A stretch of 64,000 nt of DNA from Pseudogymnoascus destructans (lineage: Eukaryota > Ascomycota > Leotiomycetes > Thelebolales > Thelebolaceae), in contig NW_020167562.1 of assembly GCF_001641265.1 (NCBI RefSeq), forward strand, positions 1 to 64,000. The letters run 5' to 3'. Made by a program: the position numbers and the translations under genes. This document shows positions 45,154 through 55,159 of this stretch, piece after piece; the first letter of the stretch is position 1; every line of letters starts with the position of its first letter. A model generated the notes under the pieces. That model saw nothing but the letters and a program-made list of their open reading frames with translations, was not told the origin of the DNA and did no database searches.

Positions 45154-45917
45154 CAGAGTCACTCTACGATTGCTACAATTTGTGATCCTCGGTATAGTTT
45201 CAACATTTTCAATATCATATGGAAAGACAGTACACAATGGATCAAAAAGAACAGGGCAAAGGCACAGTGGCAGGACTGCTTCTACTGATATTCAGGCCGC
45301 GAGTCTGATATTCGAGCAGCAAACATTATTAATAGTATCGAAGATGAGGATCTAGATCCAGTGCAGCAAGCTATGAGTATCGATATAGACTCAGAAGATG
45401 AGCTATGCGTATCGCAAAGCCATCACGATACTGAGCCAGAATGGAAGCGATGGATGAAGGAGCTGATGGTTGGTAGGAACACAGATAATCTCAAATATTG
45501 GCAGAGTAAGTAATTCCAATATCCGTTGATTGCTTCTATAGCAAAGGACCACCTAGCTATTCCAGCTACCTCAGCGGACTCTGAATGAGTATTTAGTGTT
45601 GGCGGTGATATTATCACAAAGAAACGGAACAGATTATCACCGTCTACACTTAGATATCTACTTTGCTTACGGAAATGGGGTATTATATCACAAGGCGACG
45701 ATGCAGATAATGAGAGTTAGAATAGTAAATACAGTCAAATTCTATTTTATATGCGAGTACTACTCACGGTATTCTAGTACCGGTATTCGAATACCGGTAC
45801 TCGAGCTTCAATTTTGAGTACTCTCTAGGATGCTCGAGTAGTACTCAGAGCGGTATTCGGGCAACACTGCTTAGAATTGTTCCAGGCTCATACTGTGATG
45901 TGAATTGTTTTTGTGTA

Positions 45918-47778
45918 ACGTGCATGTATAACGAAAGTGCCAAACAAGCGAAAGTGCCAAAATATCGCGACTACCCCATAAGAATTGCGATAAATCCACC
46001 ACAACAATATAAATTAATTAAAACTACTCGGAGTCCTCTTCCTCAGACCTGTCTATTACAATCTGACAAGTGCGCGCATTGTGTCCAGTCTCACCACACT
46101 TGCCACAGCGACGTGCATGGGTTTCTTCCCTTGGCTTCCGACCACTACTTGCCCTTATTTCTTGCTCTACTTGCTGCACAATGTCCCTCTCGTCCTGTAG
46201 CTCCTGTGCTACCTGTTGACTAAGTGATCCTCCTTGCTGTAGTCATGTTTTTTTAGCTCTCCGGCGCTTGCTTAGCACTTCATTTGCCTGTCGCAGGTTT
46301 TGGTTCTCTGCTTTTAACAATGCTAATTGATGCATTATTTGCGATGCACCCTTTGTAAACTGGTCAACAGCTGCATAGATTGAGGTTGGAGAGCTATTTT
46401 GATGATGCGCAATTCGGTTTTTAATGAAAGTAGACTGTGATACAGCTTCAGTTGGGTTATTTGGTGTCTGAGAAACCCATGGTTGAGCGGTGTTTGGGCG
46501 AGAGGTTGGAGGTGTTGGCGTCTTAAACCTAAGGTCAAGTGTAGATATTACACTCTCAGGGCTAAATGGAAGAAGCCCAGCACCTCGGAACCCTACCCTG
46601 AATATTGCTTTCTGTCATTGCAATGTTAAATGCAGCGTGGAAGGCAGGAAAGAAGTCATCCTTAGTAATGTGAATAATATGAGCCCGCATCATATCTTCA
46701 ATTTGCCGACCATAAGCTCTCTTTAATGGGCCAAAACAGCCAACATCAAGTGGTTGGAGTATATGGGAAGAGTGAGCAGGCATACAAAGCGTAATAATGT
46801 TGTGTTCTTTGCAGTACTCCTCAAACTTGTCTGAGTGGTGGCTCTCATGACCATCAAGGACTAACAAGCGATAACCACCAACACTCTGGGGCTTTGTGTG
46901 CGTCTCAAAATGCTGAATCCAATCCATACCTCTCTCGTTTGTAGTCCAGCCATTTGCAGTAACAGCGATTACCCAATCTGCTGGAAATCCGCTATTCTCA
47001 TACCAAGATGCAAGGTGGTTTTTACCTGTCACAATGACAAATGGCGGCACTGCCCAACCTTGAGAACTAATGCCTTGGATTACTGTAACCCATTCCCGAT
47101 TGCCAGGCTGCACCTTTTTTGCCTTTGCCCGCCCATCTGAGCTCGTTACTACCGTTGCACTTGAGATGACGCCCATCATAAACCCAGTCTCATCAAAGTT
47201 GTAGATATCTGCATTGTTGATGCCATACTTTAGAATTGTGTTCCATACAAGCTCAAACCAGCCACGAATGACTTCTGGATCTTCGCACTTAGCCCTCTGG
47301 TAGTCGTATTTTCGCTGGAAGCGTGTCCGGAGCTCTACATGGCGCTTAACAAAATTTGAAGCCCAACGTGACCCGACGCATGGCGCGTCGCATGTTGCAA
47401 GTAGTCGATTTGCCATATCTTCAACAATTGACAACTGAGGAGGGAACCCTTTAGCAGCTAAGTCAAGTATATACTGAACAAGAACTGATTCCTCTAGGTT
47501 ACTTAATTTCCGTAAGTTGGCTTGGATATCGCGTCGTGAAGGTACGCCTTGTAAACGGTGACATAGCTTGCGGTGGTCTACGGAATAGATCCTAGCTGCA
47601 ACTCGAAGGCGCAAATTTGGGTCGCTTTGCATAGCTTGGATAGCTAGCACTAATTTGCTTTCATCATTTTTATGGCGCATGTTTTGTTGTGGAGGAATTT
47701 AACATTTAGTTGGGGGGGTTGGTCACCGCATGATTTTGGCACTTTCGCTTGTTTGGCACTTTCGTTATACATGCACGT
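45918..47778 (-). mobile_element. pogo-2 copy B
   Basis: Ends ACGTGCATGTATAACGAAAG and its reverse are flanked by TA (45916-45917 and 47779-47780). The doubled motif is CGAAAGTGCC here instead of GCGAAAGCGCC in copies A and C. This copy is clearly more diverged than A and C are from each other. It lies about 300 bp upstream of the RING-finger gene. Confidence 0.93.
46024..47680 (-). pseudogene. pogo-2 transposase (copy B)
   Basis: It starts MRHKNDESKLVLAIQA at 47680 and is open to 46562, covering the DNA-binding domains and the full DDE triad blocks (NFDETGFMMG, LLVLDGHESHH, HILQPLDVGCF). A shift near 46590 breaks the frame. The remainder to the TAG at 46024-46026 keeps the CCHC knuckle (CGKCGETGHNARTC) but contains a further stop near 46246. 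It is inactive. Confidence 0.85.
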
Positions 47779-47780
47779 TA

Positions 47781-48085
47781 ATTGACTGTCTAATCTAATC
47801 TGAATTTTGGTGGTAAAGTCACGGTGAGATCATGTGATCAGAGTACCATAGTACAACAATTTGTAACCTGAAAACTAAGGAAGTATTCCGTAAGAGTTCA
47901 CGTGACTATTACAACATGTGAATCTGAACGAGGCATTCACCTACCACAGGATATGTTCTAGAGATGGACGTTGGCAATCGTCTACCCCATCGTTGATATC
48001 TACCTTTGGCCAACTGCGTCAAAGCTATGACCTGATTCGAAAAGTCCAAACACGCACACGACAGAGGACGGCCTCCTTTGGCAAG
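47781..48085 (+). promoter_or_regulatory. probable promoter and 5' leader of the RING gene
   Basis: About 300 bases between the pogo-2 copy B target site and the chosen ATG. No sharp promoter motif is visible. An in-frame upstream ATG at 47918 would extend the protein by 56 residues, but that extension lacks conserved character, so it is read as leader. Confidence 0.4.
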
Positions 48086-50851
48086 ATGGCTGCGACAGCT
48101 TTCACCCAGGCTGAGCTTATCAGGTAGCAAGCGTCTTTTACCACGACGATGGTTCAATTCTAACTGTAACAGCTCGCTCTCTCAAAATGATATACCTATC
48201 AAACTGCGTTGTGCAATATGCAGCAAACTGGCAATGAATGCATTTCGCCTGCCATGCTGTGAACAAGCAATCTGCGAGGATTGTAAGTACCTAGAAGCCT
48301 CCGTGAGATAAACATTGGACTAACAAGTTATTCTAGGCCAATCCTCCCTCCCTTCATCTTGCCCGGTCTGCGAACATACACCGGTGGCTGCAGAGGACTG
48401 CAAGCCTCACAAATCACTACGAACCACAATTAAGGTGTTCCTAAGGACGGAAGAAAAGAAGAGAGTCGCGCTGCAAGCAAAATCAATCAAGGATACACCT
48501 CCAATCACACCAGTCGAAGATGCTCCAGTCCCAGTCACAGCGCCCGAGGAGCCAATTTCAGAGGCTCCAGCTGAAGATACGACCGAGGAATCATTACCTA
48601 TAACGGATCAGGCGGCAGTGTCCGAACAAGACGGGGCTGCCGATGGAACATCTGTTATGAATGGCGAAGCTGTGAATGAAGACCATAAAGATATCCTACA
48701 ACAATCAATTGAGGTAAGATGACTTAACCTGCGTCGTTGGCACACACTAACAGTTCCCAGGAAATCGCGCCCGGCCAAGAACATACAGGGGAGGATACAA
48801 CCGCTGGAGAGGTCGCGACTGACGCGAACGTGGCCACGCAAGAAGGGGAAAAGGACGCCAATGGTGAGGCCGTAGGTATGGTAGGGGTAGGGATGCCTGG
48901 CATGCCAGGTGGATTTAACACAGCAATGGGTGGGTTCCTAAACATGACCGGCGACATGAACCGAATGCAGATGCAAATGGCCATGGCCATGCAGAATGGA
49001 ATGGGGGCCAATGCTTTTGGCGGATTTCCAATGATGGGTAATGCATATTCCTCATGATACAAAAGCAACTAGCTAACAATCGCGTCAGGAATGCCCGGAA
49101 TGTCGATGGATCCAATGGCGATGCAGAACATGTTTATGAATGGAGGATTCGGGGGTATGGGTATGAACGGCATGAACATGGGAATGGGAGGCATGGGAGG
49201 ATTCGAAGGCGTGGCGGGACAAGGCTTCGGAGGTGGTGGTGGCGAATGGGGTGGACAACAGTGGAATATGGGTCAGAATAATTTCAATCCAAATGTTGCG
49301 CTTTCTGCGGGAATGGGCCACAATGACTATGGCGCCCCTCATAAGCCTGGATACCCCTTCCAACAACACCATGGTGCCGGTGCTGGCTATAGCCAAGGTG
49401 GCTACGGCCGCAACCAGTACAATGAGTATGGCCACCACGGCGGCGGCGGCTTTGCTGGCCGCGGGAGAGGCAGAGGGCGTGGTGGCTACGGCCGCGGGGG
49501 CGGGTACGGGCATGGTGAGTACGCACAACACGGCAACTACCAAAATAGCGTTGCGGGCCACGTGAGTGAATCCGCTGCGCCCCAAGGACCTAAGGAGCAA
49601 CAGAGTACTGAGCCCGCATCTAATGTCGATGAGTTTGGCCGTGAAATCCGTACGCCACCCGCCATGGCAGAAACTGAAGTAACTGCCACAGACAATGCGG
49701 AGACAAACGGTTTGACCGCCGATGGCGACGCACAGGCTGCCACTAACCCCCTAGACAACTCCTCTGATGTCCCGGATACGGGCCCAAAGCCGATCCAGAC
49801 GCTGGAAGAGATCGAGCAGGCGCAGTTTACGAGCTATGGCCACGGAGGCGTGTATGTAGCCCGAAATAGCGCGTATGCGACTCAAGCGCCGCCGCCGTTG
49901 GCGGATGTGCCGATTAATGCTCCCACAGGCCCGAAGGCGATGCGAGAGGGGCTGCCTAACACGAGTATCCTACACTTGCGTGGAAGGGCACCGTTTGACG
50001 AGTCAGGGCGGGAGAGCGGGTCTTCTGCGGTGCCGGAGACGGAGATGAATGGCCGTGTAGGATTGGATGGTGAGGGAGCCGAGCCGGGAGAGGGAGTCCA
50101 GCCGCGGAACGCTTCGAAATCGAGGTCCCGGTCGAGGTCGCCGAGACGTGAGAGGAGAGAACGACACCGTCGTCGGAGAGACGAGTCGACTTCTGATGGC
50201 AGCAGGGCGCGGAGGCGGGAGAGGCGGCGGAGAGAGAGACGGCGTGAGGAGGGCGAGGGCGTTGGGGACGGTGGAGAAGATGTCCTTGAAGACGAAACGG
50301 AAGCGGAGGCTAGGCGCGAGAGGAGGGAGAGACGGAGGCGAGAGAGGGATAGCGACCGTGACGGCGGGCGTGATCGAGACCGCGATCGGGACTATAATAG
50401 GGAGCGTGGCGATCGGGATAGAGAGCGGGAGAGGAATCGAGACGGGGGGCGCGAGAAGGACAGAGACCGTGACCGAGACCGCGAGAGGGAGAGGGACCAC
50501 GACCGCGACCACGGCCACAAATCCTCATCACATAAGCACCGCTCGCGTTCGCGCTCTCGCCGCCGCCGCCAACATTCTCCCTCGGCGCAGAACGGCGATG
50601 CCGCTACGGAAGACGGATTTCGTCTGCCGATGGGGCCTCGCGCAATGTCTGGGAAAGAGAATCACGTCGACCCTGTTGCGAAGGATCCGCATACGGCTGA
50701 GAGGGAGGCGAGGGATCGGGAGAGGCTTGTTAGGGAGGCACAGCGGATGGCTGGGCTGGGAGGGGGTGGTGGCGAGAGGAAGAGGGGTGTTAGATCCGGG
50801 TCTGGTGGTGGGGAGGAGGGGGGGAGGAGGAAGAGGGGGAGGGGGGAGTGA
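48086..50851 (+). CDS. RING-finger protein with Met/Gly-rich middle and RS/RD-rich tail
   Basis: Exons 48086-48123, 48173-48282, 48337-48713, 48761-49037 and 49089-50851 join to 854 residues; the four introns are 47-54 bp with CTAAC-type branch sites. The C3HC4-like RING spans residues 26-61 (LRCAICSK, LPCCEQAICEDC, CPVC). A basic stretch LRTTIKVFLRTEEKKR follows. The middle is rich in Met and Gly (MPGMPGGF, NMNMGMGGMGG-like), then Gly/Arg-rich (RGRGRGRGGYGRGG), and the C-terminus is rich in RS, RE and RD dipeptides up to about residue 760. The RING and charged tail recall Mpe1/RBBP6-type RNA 3'-processing ubiquitin ligases, but no DWNN domain or zinc knuckle is seen. A nuclear RNA-linked E3 role is inference. 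Start MAATAFTQAELI chosen because it leads straight into the RING. Confidence 0.88.
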
Positions 50852-50871
50852 ACTTGGGTCATCTGGGGGAG

Positions 50872-51549
50872 TTAGGAGCGTTCTTTTGTAAGTCGGCATG
50901 CTACGACAAGGATAGCATTGTTTCCTTCACACAATGGCAATCCTGTAATTAAGTCGAGTGAAATGTCCTGCCACGGCTGGCTGCCAACAGGGATTGGTTG
51001 AAGAAGTCCATTATAAGCATCTCTTGTAGGTTTTGATCTTTTGCAGATATGGCAGTTCTTGATGTATTGTATAATTATCTTATCCATCCGGGGCCAGTAA
51101 TACTGTCTTTTGATGACCCGAATCATATTCCCAATGCCAGGGTGTACCATTTTGACATGCTTAACATGTTCCTCCTTACTTGTACTATAGACAAGAAGAT
51201 CATCCATGTATGCAGTGACAAATTTGTTTATGTATTCCATTAATGTTTCATTCATATATCGTTGGAATGTTGCTGGGCCATTCGTAAGTCCAAATGGGAG
51301 AACTTTGTATTTGTATGATCCAAATCGAGTTTTGAATGTTGTCAGATCTTCGTCCTCCTCTGTCTGCATGTGAATTCGATTAAAGGCATGTCTAATATCA
51401 ATCTTTGTAAGATATTTGGCATCCGTGATTTGAGCCAATGTTTCATCAATGAGGGAAAGTGGGTATGAGTCTTTCCTTGTGATCGCATTTAGTTTGTGAT
51501 AGTCTACGCAAAATCGAAGTCCACCTCCTGGTTTGCGTACAAATAACAC
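50872..51549 (-). pseudogene. pol fragment: reverse transcriptase fused to integrase by deletion
   Basis: The open frame holds RT motifs (FVRKPGGGLRFCVDYHKLNA, LPFGLTNGPATFQ, YMDDLL). At about 51150 it passes from RT (EEHVKHVKMV) straight to the integrase zinc-binding domain (HPGIGNMIRVIKRQYYWPRM, CHICKRSKP). RNase H and the RT thumb are missing, and the frame is kept. The integrase core begins DISLDLITGLP and ends at the truncation. Confidence 0.88.
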
Positions 51550-52421
51550 AGGTGAGGCAAATGGTGCTTGCTAGCTTCGATGAATCCTTTGGTAAGATTG
51601 TCCTCCACGTATTTCTTCACAAGATCAAGCTCTTCTCGAGACATGTATAGAGTGGTGCATGCCCTAGTTTCGAGTTCCCTTCTAACACAATGTGATGGTC
51701 TACATATCTGTGAGGCGGGAGCTTGTCTGCAGCCTGTTTTGAGAACACATCGGGATATTTATGGAACTCCTTTGGGAGGATCAGTTTTGGGTCGATTTCT
51801 TTCGTTTCCTCCTTTGCTTGTTCAGCGAGTATATCTTTAAATGATACTGCATTTCTGCTTCCGAAGCATATTGAATGGTGCAGCTCCAATCATTGTAACA
51901 GTGCATTTGTTCTTGTTCTTATAATGAGGTTAGAGGGCTGGCTTCGGAGCTTCTTTATCTTGTATTTCCTTCTCAGCTTGGGGACTTGTAGTTTTCAGTT
52001 TTAAAGTGTCTGTTGGTGTAGTGTGCTGGCAGTGACCCTTTGTAAAGATGACTTGGTCGTTTACCATATTGAGTGTGACTCCATGCTGCTTCATCCAAGC
52101 TTTCACAAGAATGATAGAATGTTTCCCAAGAGTAGTAATGAATAGAGGGCATAGACTTTCAACGTGATCTCCAATTTGTAGTCGAGGGTATATAGCATGC
52201 GTAACTGTAGGTGCTGCAACTCCATTAAATCCTTCAATGTTCTTTGGTTTTATAAGTTGGATAGGAGAGATGTTCTCAATTTCACAAATTCGTTTTGCGT
52301 CAACAGCATTCACAAAGCTTCCACCTGTTGCACCGCTATCCATTAAGGCTTGCATGACAATTTGATTCCTTCCTATTCTGCAGGTAGCTAAGAATGGAGT
52401 GTCATAGTCAAAATGGGACAA
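51550..52421 (-). pseudogene. protease and N-terminal pol, frameshifted
   Basis: Protease part 52421-51930 has the active-site motif ALMDSGATGGSFVNAVD and ILVKAWMKQHGV. The following segment (51889-51617) has ILAEQAKEETKEIDPKLILP and LPPHRYVDHHIVL, the linker before RT. Shifts near 51920 and 51600 separate the pieces. Confidence 0.85.
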
Positions 52422-52480
52422 TGATGAGGCAGAGGAGGCAATTCTTGCTGTAGAACCTCTAGCGACGTCTTTTCTAGAGG

Positions 52481-53719
52481 CTATTCTTTTCCCGACTCAT
52501 ACTGGGTAGGATCCTCAGTATCAGAGATCTCATTGAGTCTGCCTTTCTGTTTCTGAGGGCAGTCATGAGCACGATGGCCGCTTTCGTGGCAATGGAAGCA
52601 TTTTCCAAGCTTCATGAGCGATTCTTTCTCAGGATCTTGGTGGGGAGAGCGGTAGAGCTTCTTCTGTGGTGCCACTATTTCAACAGCAGTACTAGAAGTA
52701 GGGATCTGGCCACTCTGCTTCTGGTAGGCGAACGGCTGTGGCTTCATTCTCTTCTCCTTTTCTTGAAATCTCTGTAGGTTTTGGTCCACAAGCATCCATT
52801 TCTTCGCGAATTCATGTAGAGTGGTAGCTCCCACTTCTGCAACAAGGGCTTTCTGCATGCCTTGGTTGATTTTAAATCAGAGATCGTCAAGCAAGGTCTC
52901 TTCTGAGTAGTCCAGCTCTTCAGTGAGTCTCTGGAATTCAGCCCAGAATGTTGTGAAGGTATTCTTGCCTTGGTATAACTTGCGATACTCAGTTTGTGCA
53001 GTGTGTCTCCTATTGGGGTCGCTAAACACTTTCTCGAGGAGTTGGAGGATTTCTTCTGCTGACTGAAGCATGTTTGGTGAGGTAATGCGAAGCCTTGGGT
53101 TCACATGGCGAACTGCGAGTCCTCCTAGTCTGCTTTGGAGATAACTCATCTGCATCTTGTCATTTGGGAAGTGGTCGATGTTGGCTTCCAGCTTGAGTTG
53201 GATCTTCACAACCCAGTCTTCAAAAGCTGGTTCAATCCCATCTGTAAGAATAGGAGGATCCGGAATGCGAGCAGACTGGCGAGGTGCTGCATTGCGAATA
53301 GGAGCTGTATTCTCAAGATATTTTTGAATGCCTTGCAGTTTAGTAATCTTTTCATCCTTGTCTTGAATTTCTTCTTGGAGCTGTAGAATAGCATCATTTC
53401 GCTCTGCAATAGTAGCATCAGAAGCTTGACCGATGATGAGGTAGTCCTTCATAATGGCTTTCAACATTGACCAGGCGTACTCTTGGCTGCTAGGTGACAG
53501 CTTTTGGAATTCAGTGTAGGTGTTGACATTCCAATTCCTCATCTGGTGGCCGTTTGATAGTATAGACTGGTGTCTTTCTTGAGCTGTTTTGCCCATCCTC
53601 TTGAAATCTTCTTGGGCTTCGAGGAAGCCATCTTGAAGTTCATCTCTCTTCTCAGACTCATCTGCCAAGGTTGTTTTCTCATTTATAGACTCATAGTCTT
53701 CTGGGTTTTGGTCAGCCAT
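52481..53719 (-). pseudogene. gag of the truncated LTR-C copy
   Basis: The frame begins MADQNPEDYESINEKTTLAD at 53719 and is open to 52877, containing a predicted coiled coil (ILQLQEEIQDKDEKITKLQG) and the capsid part (IPDPPILTDGIEPAFEDW). A TGA at 52877-52879 interrupts, after which 52858-52481 holds the zinc knuckle CFHCHESGHRAHDC. Only one stop codon separates the two parts. Confidence 0.88.
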
Positions 53720-53724
53720 CTTGG

Positions 53725-54121
53725 TGTAACGCTGACTTCTAAACGATAGAAGACACAGAGGTTTCTTGCGTAAGGTTGACTTGACAGAGGAGGCAGGGGA
53801 TTAAACACAAAGGCTTTCCAAGTAACACGTTACAGTATTGTAAAGAATACTATATTGAGTTGAGCACGAAGCTCCTATCTAAGGAAATACTATCTACTTA
53901 TATAGTGGCGTCGTGCCTCATGGGTAATCTGGATAGTTGGCGGATAGCTAGATATTCAGGAAGTTCGTGGATAGCTCAACTATCCAATATCCACTAGTTT
54001 CTGCAACTATCCATTAGCCCCGTCACATGGCAGCCTACCCCGCTTGCCCCCTGTGACTCACATGTCACGTTACTAGGCCCTGGTCCTGTAACCATGACGT
54101 CACGTTACCGTAGCCGTAACA
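53725..54121 (-). repeat. solo LTR-B (397 bp) before gag
   Basis: It is flanked by CTTGG (53720-53724 and 54122-54126), so it is a later insertion and not the LTR of the element in which it sits, although it lies right in front of the gag ATG. Confidence 0.93.
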
Positions 54122-54454
54122 CTTGGCTTTTTCTTTGGCTGTGTGTGCCATAGCAGCTTTGCTATTCTTTCAGTTTTCGTATTCAGTAGATCAGACTCGT
54201 ATCGCCAAAGGCCCTATTGCACAGTTTGTCGACTGTAGGAGCCACTCAAGAGGAGCGCACTTCCCTCACAGCTATATTCCTTGTCAAGGGAGCGTTGTGA
54301 AAGGTCTGATCTATGAAGTCTGTGGTGTTCTGGTGTTTCTGGTGTGTTCTGTTGTGTTCTGGAATCGACTTTAGGATATGGTTGTAGGGTTTCCAAAGAA
54401 GGGAATTCAAATTTCAGTATCAAGGTTCAGGCTCAGAGAGCAAAAGAAAGGTGA

Positions 54455-54466
54455 GATTCAATCTTA
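54455..54466 (-). other. putative self-primer binding site (second copy)
   Basis: Minus strand TAAGATTGAATC directly follows the LTR-C end. Ten to eleven bases are complementary to AGATTCAATCT inside the same LTR (minus strand of 54517-54527). The same relation is found at 11126-11137. Confidence 0.6.
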
Positions 54467-54756
54467 TGTTACGATGGTCACGGAGGTCAAGAAGCCAGTC
54501 TGGAGAATAATAAGCTAGATTGAATCTAAAGAGAGAAGAAGAAGAAGAAGGAAGGAAGGTGAGGCTATTCCTCGTAATATACAGTTGTCTGCTTAGCGGT
54601 TATAGCCTTTGTGGCTAAGGCTGCACCCATAACAACCGTAAGAACCATAACAACCATAACAACCATAACAACCATAACAACCATAACAACCATAACAACC
54701 ATAACAACCATAACAACCATAACAACTGTAACAACCTGTAAGCTATAATCGTAACA
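54467..54756 (-). repeat. 5' LTR-C of the truncated copy (290 bp)
   Basis: On the plus strand it runs from TGTTACGATGGTC to CTATAATCGTAACA. It carries about ten tandem copies of a 9-base unit (AACCATAAC) at 54642-54725, in place of the mixed repeats of the 17 kb copy. Confidence 0.9.
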
Positions 54757-55035
54757 GATATAGGTATTGCAGTTTGTAAGAAGCGCTACTAGTAGAAAGT
54801 ATACACTAACAGGTTGGAACCCTAACAGAAGCCCCTTTCTAAAGGATATATACGTCCAAAGGACGTAGACATTGCCAAAGGCTTGCTTAATAGCAATTCG
54901 AGCAGAGGAAAGCGCTTTATTCCAAGCCCTTTTCTTAACACTAAGGATGTGTCTTCCTTACAGATGGGTCTATAGGCAAGCTGTACTAAAGGCAGCTCTA
55001 TATGCCAGGTCACCATATATTCAAAGGATAGTCTC
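54757..55035 (-). pseudogene. PIF/Harbinger transposase relic, C-terminal part
   Basis: On the minus strand, with three stops, the sequence reads IYGDLAYRAAFSTACL, then WNKALSSARIAIKQAFGNVY and LLTNCNTYI. These match the blocks YGDPAYR, LSSVRIAVENAFG and LFTNCYTCI of the transposase at 35555-36731. The catalytic Glu is replaced by Lys (IAIKQAFG), a G-to-A type change. The LTR-C of the Ty3 copy abuts it, so the retrotransposon probably landed in this older element. Confidence 0.7.
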
Positions 55036-55159
55036 ATGACCATTCATAACCTAGATAGCAATAGGGGGGCCATAGGGTATATTCAGTAGATTTGGAGGCT
55101 AGATAGGAGGCATATTAGCCTAGAACGTTAACTAGAATGTTAAATAGGGGATATTCATA

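Larger units (their letters stand above)
42633..45714 (+). pseudogene. hAT-2 transposase, broken and partly deleted
   Basis: The frame begins MSGSSLSPVPAEYQSDALEL. It goes on with a BED-like part (NLWKHLKKMHP), LVLSFVVSNNLPLHLVESHS and GGRLAITTDTCS. It then passes through stops to VHCIGHIINIAIQPTLASLK at 43570-43640. After the LTR-A insert it resumes at 45155 as STIATICDPRYSFNIFNIIW and ends with VFSVGGDIITKKRNRLSPST. The region normally lying between these pieces is gone. Stops include TGA and TAA codons in several places. Confidence 0.85.
42434..45869 (+). mobile_element. hAT-2 with two opposed LTR-A copies inside
   Basis: Ends CAGTGTTGCCCGA and TCGGGCAACACTG are inverted; GAGTAGTACTCG-type palindromes repeat near both ends. 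A perfect 8-bp duplication CTTAGAAT flanks it (42426-42433 and 45870-45877). It lies to the right of hAT-3. About 1.5 kb in the middle is LTR-A sequence, and a section of the transposase is missing at that place. Confidence 0.93.
50872..54756 (-). mobile_element. Ty3-type LTR-C retrotransposon, 3'-truncated copy
   Basis: On the minus strand it has the 5' LTR-C (54467-54756), a leader holding a solo LTR-B, gag, protease, reverse transcriptase and a piece of integrase, and stops inside integrase only about 20 bases from the end of the RING gene. The 3' half of pol and the 3' LTR are missing. It is the same family as 10948-17324 but diverged. Confidence 0.9.

Noticed and set aside
49085..50899. 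Antisense and alternative-frame ORFs inside the RING-finger gene
   Set aside because: They are by-products of the GC-rich Gly/Arg/Glu repeat coding and have no independent features.
53720..54126. LTR-B as the true 5' LTR of the Ty3 copy at 51-54 kb
   Set aside because: It is flanked by its own CTTGG duplication, and an LTR-C with primer-binding site lies further upstream in the proper position.
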